Positions 7,233 through 9,186 of a stretch of DNA of 9,186 bases are shown here, piece by piece. Source of the DNA: G020348385 sp964580235 (GTDB lineage: Bacteria; Acidobacteriota; Aminicenantia; Aminicenantales; Aminicenantaceae); assembly GCA_964580235.1 (NCBI GenBank), contig CAZOJY010000131.1:1-9186 (forward strand), given 5' to 3'. The notes under the pieces were generated by a model. That model saw only the letters and a list, made by a program, of their open reading frames with translations, had not been told where the DNA came from and searched no databases. The first letter of the stretch is position 1, and each line of letters opens with the position of its first letter. The translations under genes and the position numbers were made by a program.

Positions 7233-7402
7233 TTTGACCGCTTCCTTTTGATGGTCACTAATTTAGTCGGGTTGGAGCTTAAAATTGTGAATGGATTGAG
7301 TGACTTTTTGAGGGATGGGTGATCTGTGCTGCTTGGGTTTTATGCTGTTATATGCTGCCTTGTCCGTGGTGACCGGATGTCTTATAATAAGGAAATAAAA
7401 AT
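7233..7402. promoter_or_regulatory. Divergent intergenic region between two cohesin-protein genes
   Basis: These 170 bp must hold promoters for both the minus-strand scaffold gene and the plus-strand small cohesin gene. On the plus strand, TTGTCC (7360-7365) and TATAAT (7383-7388) are spaced 17 nt, a good sigma70-like match. However, transcription from there would begin near 7395, inside or after the Shine-Dalgarno AAGGAA (7389-7394), giving an almost leaderless message, so the call is weak. On the minus strand the Shine-Dalgarno AAAAGGAAG precedes the ATG at 7232. No operator repeat was recognised. Confidence 0.35.
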
Positions 7403-7933
7403 ATGGCTCATAGAATTTTTCGCTCGACGTTTGTTGTATTCATCAGCTCTTTTCTTTTGTTGTTCATGCATTGTAAAACTCAGTCAACGGCTCCGCAAAC
7501 GCCTAATACAAGCGCTGACAACAAAATATCTGTTTCGTGCATCCCTTCAACAGGAGGCACTGGGACAGAGGTCACGGTGACAGTTACAATCAATAAGAAC
7601 CAGCGGCAAATAAAGGCATTTGGCCTGGAAATAACATTCGATTCGGCTGTTTTTCAATATCTGAGCACTGGAAAAGGGATCCTTACTGCAAGCTGGGCCT
7701 CTGTGGATGGGAATGAGACCGGGGCAGGGAAATTAATTGTCGGAGGATTCGGGGGATCGGGGACACCGGTTGCGATAGGAAGCAGCGGGATTCTGTTCCA
7801 GGTGAAATTTAAAGTCATTTATGCCGGCAGCAGCGACAGCTTTACAAGCCAAATCACCATAAAAAATTACCTGGATGATATCTCAGGGATGACGCCCGCG
7901 AGCGCATCTGTGGCATTTGCTTATAAAAAGTAA
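7403..7933 (+). CDS. Small lipoprotein-like protein with one cohesin-like module
   Basis: This is a 176-aa protein. Its basic N-terminus (MAHRIFRS), hydrophobic segment 9-22 and C24 in LFMHCKTQSTAP look like a lipoprotein leader, but His at -1 and Phe at -3 are atypical for a lipobox. Residues about 40-176 are a single cohesin-like domain (IKAFGLEITFDSAVFQYLST, LIVGGFGGSG, GILFQVKFKV, YLDDISGM). It is plainly paralogous to the C-terminal module of the BACON-cohesin protein, sharing FQYLST-x-KG-x-LT-x-SWA-x-VDG and the leader tail CK-x-QST-x-P. The start is supported by AAGGAA (7389-7394) with 8-nt spacing. It is divergent from the scaffold-like gene, and the TAA stop lies 3 bp before the REP-like element. 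It may be a cell-surface receptor for the dockerin of its neighbour. That is an inference from context, not shown by sequence. Confidence 0.9.
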   Translation: MAHRIFRSTFVVFISSFLLLFMHCKTQSTAPQTPNTSADNKISVSCIPSTGGTGTEVTVTVTINKNQRQIKAFGLEITFDSAVFQYLSTGKGILTASWASVDGNETGAGKLIVGGFGGSGTPVAIGSSGILFQVKFKVIYAGSSDSFTSQITIKNYLDDISGMTPASASVAFAYKK

Positions 7934-7936
7934 ACC

Positions 7937-8040
7937 ATAATTCGGGGACAGGGGACAAATAATTCGGGGACAGGTACCGAATTATTTTTCTGTAATTCGG
8001 TACCTGTCACCGAATTGTCCCCGAATTGTCCCCGAATTAT
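7937..8040. repeat. REP/BIME-like imperfect inverted-repeat element
   Basis: Two 48-nt arms (7937-7984 and 7993-8040) flank an 8-nt loop TTTTTCTG. Read against each other's complement they match at 38 of 48 positions, and the inner 23 or so bases have one mismatch. Each arm carries a 23-nt mini-palindrome AATTCGG-(9 nt)-CCGAATT, at 7961-7983 and 7994-8016, in opposite orientation, with a GGTACC core next to the loop. Extra partial units follow outward: on the right an 11-nt direct repeat CCGAATTGTCC (8010-8020, 8021-8031, then a partial copy). GGGGACAG/CTGTCCCC motifs like these recur in REP elements mobilised by REP-associated tyrosine transposases (Y1_Tnp), from general knowledge; no transposase lies in this window. 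The left mini-hairpin is followed by ATTTTT and might also terminate transcription of the upstream gene. Confidence 0.85.
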
Positions 8041-8092
8041 TGTAATCTTGGGGGAATAAGAGTAAAATTTGTTGTTCCAATAAGGTATAAAA

Positions 8093-9186
8093 ATGACACA
8101 GATAGAAGAGGCGCGAAAAGGAAATCTGACAGAGGCCATGAAGGCCGTCACTGAGGAGGAAGGAGTATCTCCAGAATTTGTAATGGGGCTTGTGGCAGAG
8201 GGGAAGGTGGTGATCCCCGCTAATCCCATCCATTCCCCTATCCATGCCATAGGGATAGGTCAGGGGCTGAGGACCAAGGTGAATGTGAACATCGGGACGT
8301 CGTCGGATTTCCCGGATGTGGCAGACGAGATGGCAAAGGTGGAAGTGTCGCTCAAGTATGAGACCGACACATTGATGGATTTGAGTACGGGTGGCGACAT
8401 CAAGGAGATTCGGAGGAAGATTTTGGAGCGGGCGCGGATTCCGCTGGGGACTGTGCCGGTGTATGAAGCGGCGATCCGGACGATCGAGGAGCGGGGTTCG
8501 ATCGTGGAGATGACAAAAGACGACCTGTTTGGCGTGATCGAGGGGCAGGCCAAGGAAGGGGTCGATTTTATGACCGTGCATGCGGGGCTGACGAGGGGGG
8601 CGATCGAACGGCTGAAGAATCAGGGAAGAGTGGCGGATGTGGTGTCGCGGGGGGGAGCCTTTCATCTGGCTCTGATCCTGCACCATGGGGAAGAAAATCC
8701 ATTATATGAGCATTTTGACAGGCTGCTGGCAATCGCGCACGAGTATGACGTGACGCTGAGTTTAGGAGACGGGCTGAGGCCCGGGGCGATTGCGGATGCG
8801 ACCGACAGACCGCAGATCGAGGAGTTGATCACGCTGGGAGAGCTGGTGAAGCGGTGCTGGGAGAGCGGCGTGCAGGTGATGGTCGAAGGGCCGGGGCACA
8901 TTCCGCTCGATCAGGTGGAGATGAACATCAAGATCCAGAAGAGTTTGTGTAAAGGGGCGCCTTTTTATGTGCTGGGGCCGCTGGTGACGGATATTGCCCC
9001 GGGGTATGACCACATCGTGTCGGCCATCGGGGGGGCGATCGCGGCGGCGGCCGGGGCGGACTTTTTGTGTTATGTGACGCCGAGTGAGCATCTGGGGCTG
9101 CCGGGGCCGGACGATGTGAAAGACGGGGTGATCGCAAGTAAGATAGCAGCCCACGCAGCAGACATCGTGGAGGGTGGTGAGGGCGG
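8093..9186 (+). CDS. thiC: ThiC-family radical SAM enzyme (phosphomethylpyrimidine synthase), 3' end outside window
   Basis: The ATG at 8093 opens 364 codons to the window edge without a stop; AAGG at 8082-8085 has 7-nt spacing. ThiC converts aminoimidazole ribotide to HMP phosphate for thiamine synthesis, using a [4Fe-4S] cluster and S-adenosylmethionine. Family motifs in order: VVIPAN (39-44), GLRTKVNVNIGTSSDF (58-73), TLMDLSTGGDI (93-103), GTVPVYEA (119-126), GVDFMTVHAG (156-165), VSRGG (184-188), SLGDGLRPG (223-231), VMVEGPGHIPLD (262-273), GPLVTDIAPGYDH (295-307) and CYVTPSEHLGLP (326-337). The cluster-binding CxxCxxxxC tail of the family lies beyond the edge. It is the short form of about 430 aa, without the long N-terminal extension of E. 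coli ThiC. Slight deviations (IPANPIH for IPANxNH, VNVNIG for VNANIG, YETDT for GADT) leave open the paralogous 5-hydroxybenzimidazole synthase (BzaF/BzaA/B). No TPP riboswitch precedes it. Confidence 0.9.
   Translation, partial: MTQIEEARKGNLTEAMKAVTEEEGVSPEFVMGLVAEGKVVIPANPIHSPIHAIGIGQGLRTKVNVNIGTSSDFPDVADEMAKVEVSLKYETDTLMDLSTGGDIKEIRRKILERARIPLGTVPVYEAAIRTIEERGSIVEMTKDDLFGVIEGQAKEGVDFMTVHAGLTRGAIERLKNQGRVADVVSRGGAFHLALILHHGEENPLYEHFDRLLAIAHEYDVTLSLGDGLRPGAIADATDRPQIEELITLGELVKRCWESGVQVMVEGPGHIPLDQVEMNIKIQKSLCKGAPFYVLGPLVTDIAPGYDHIVSAIGGAIAAAAGADFLCYVTPSEHLGLPGPDDVKDGVIASKIAAHAADIVEGGEG

Noticed and set aside
7360..7388. Sigma70 promoter TTGTCC-17-TATAAT before the small cohesin gene
   Set aside because: The sequence match is good, but the predicted start near 7395 would remove the Shine-Dalgarno at 7389-7394, so it is kept only as a weak note in the intergenic entry.
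7937..8040. CRISPR-like short repeats
   Set aside because: The units are 11-23 nt, partly back-to-back and in inverted orientation, without regular unique spacers; the pattern is REP/BIME-like.
7934..8092. TPP riboswitch upstream of thiC
   Set aside because: No CTGAGA-type core or ACCTGATCTGG-like segment is visible; the space is occupied by the inverted-repeat element.
7982..8686. A 234-codon open frame on the minus strand
   Set aside because: It is antisense to the ThiC-family gene, whose plus-strand motifs are unmistakable, and it begins its stop-side inside the REP-like element.

Overview
The window reads as part of a draft scaffold from an uncultivated Gram-negative bacterium. Two runs of exactly 100 N (3348-3447 and 5039-5138) look like scaffold gaps. 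The Gram-negative reading rests on a TonB-type C-terminal domain and on Sec-exported or lipoprotein-like leaders. The mix of a TPR-TonB protein, cohesin and BACON modules and a short-form ThiC would suit Acidobacteriota/Aminicenantes-like or deltaproteobacterial lineages. That placement is a guess, because no rRNA or marker gene is present.

Layout from left to right. (1) Positions 1-1898, minus strand: a two-component pair. A REC-PAS-HisKA_3-HATPase hybrid kinase overlaps by 4 bases (ATGA) a NarL/FixJ-type response regulator that runs off the left edge. (2) 1899-2154: a divergent intergenic region with an 8-bp inverted repeat and a strong Shine-Dalgarno placed unusually far from its start codon. 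(3) 2155-3347, plus strand: an exported TPR protein whose C-terminal TonB domain is cut by the first gap. (4) 3448-7933: a cluster of three secreted or surface proteins built from cohesin-like modules. They are a lipoprotein-like BACONx3-cohesin protein (minus), a 685-aa cohesin-cohesin-dockerin-cohesin-cohesin protein (minus), and a small one-cohesin lipoprotein-like protein (plus). (5) 7937-8040: a 104-bp REP/BIME-like inverted-repeat element. (6) 8093 to the right edge, plus strand: a ThiC-family radical-SAM gene, truncated by the window.

The most interesting part is the cohesin/dockerin/BACON cluster. It holds six cohesin-like modules and one atypical dockerin in three adjacent genes, with no glycoside hydrolase or other enzyme in view. 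This points to a non-cellulosomal extracellular assembly or adhesion system rather than a classical cellulosome. The two lipoprotein-like members are clear paralogues: they share the leader (C-K-x-Q-S-T-x-P after the cysteine) and the terminal cohesin, and differ by insertion of three BACON repeats. The dockerin has one good calcium loop and a second loop expanded by 12 residues containing four cysteines. How the two-component pair, the TonB-like protein and ThiC relate to this cluster cannot be told from the window.
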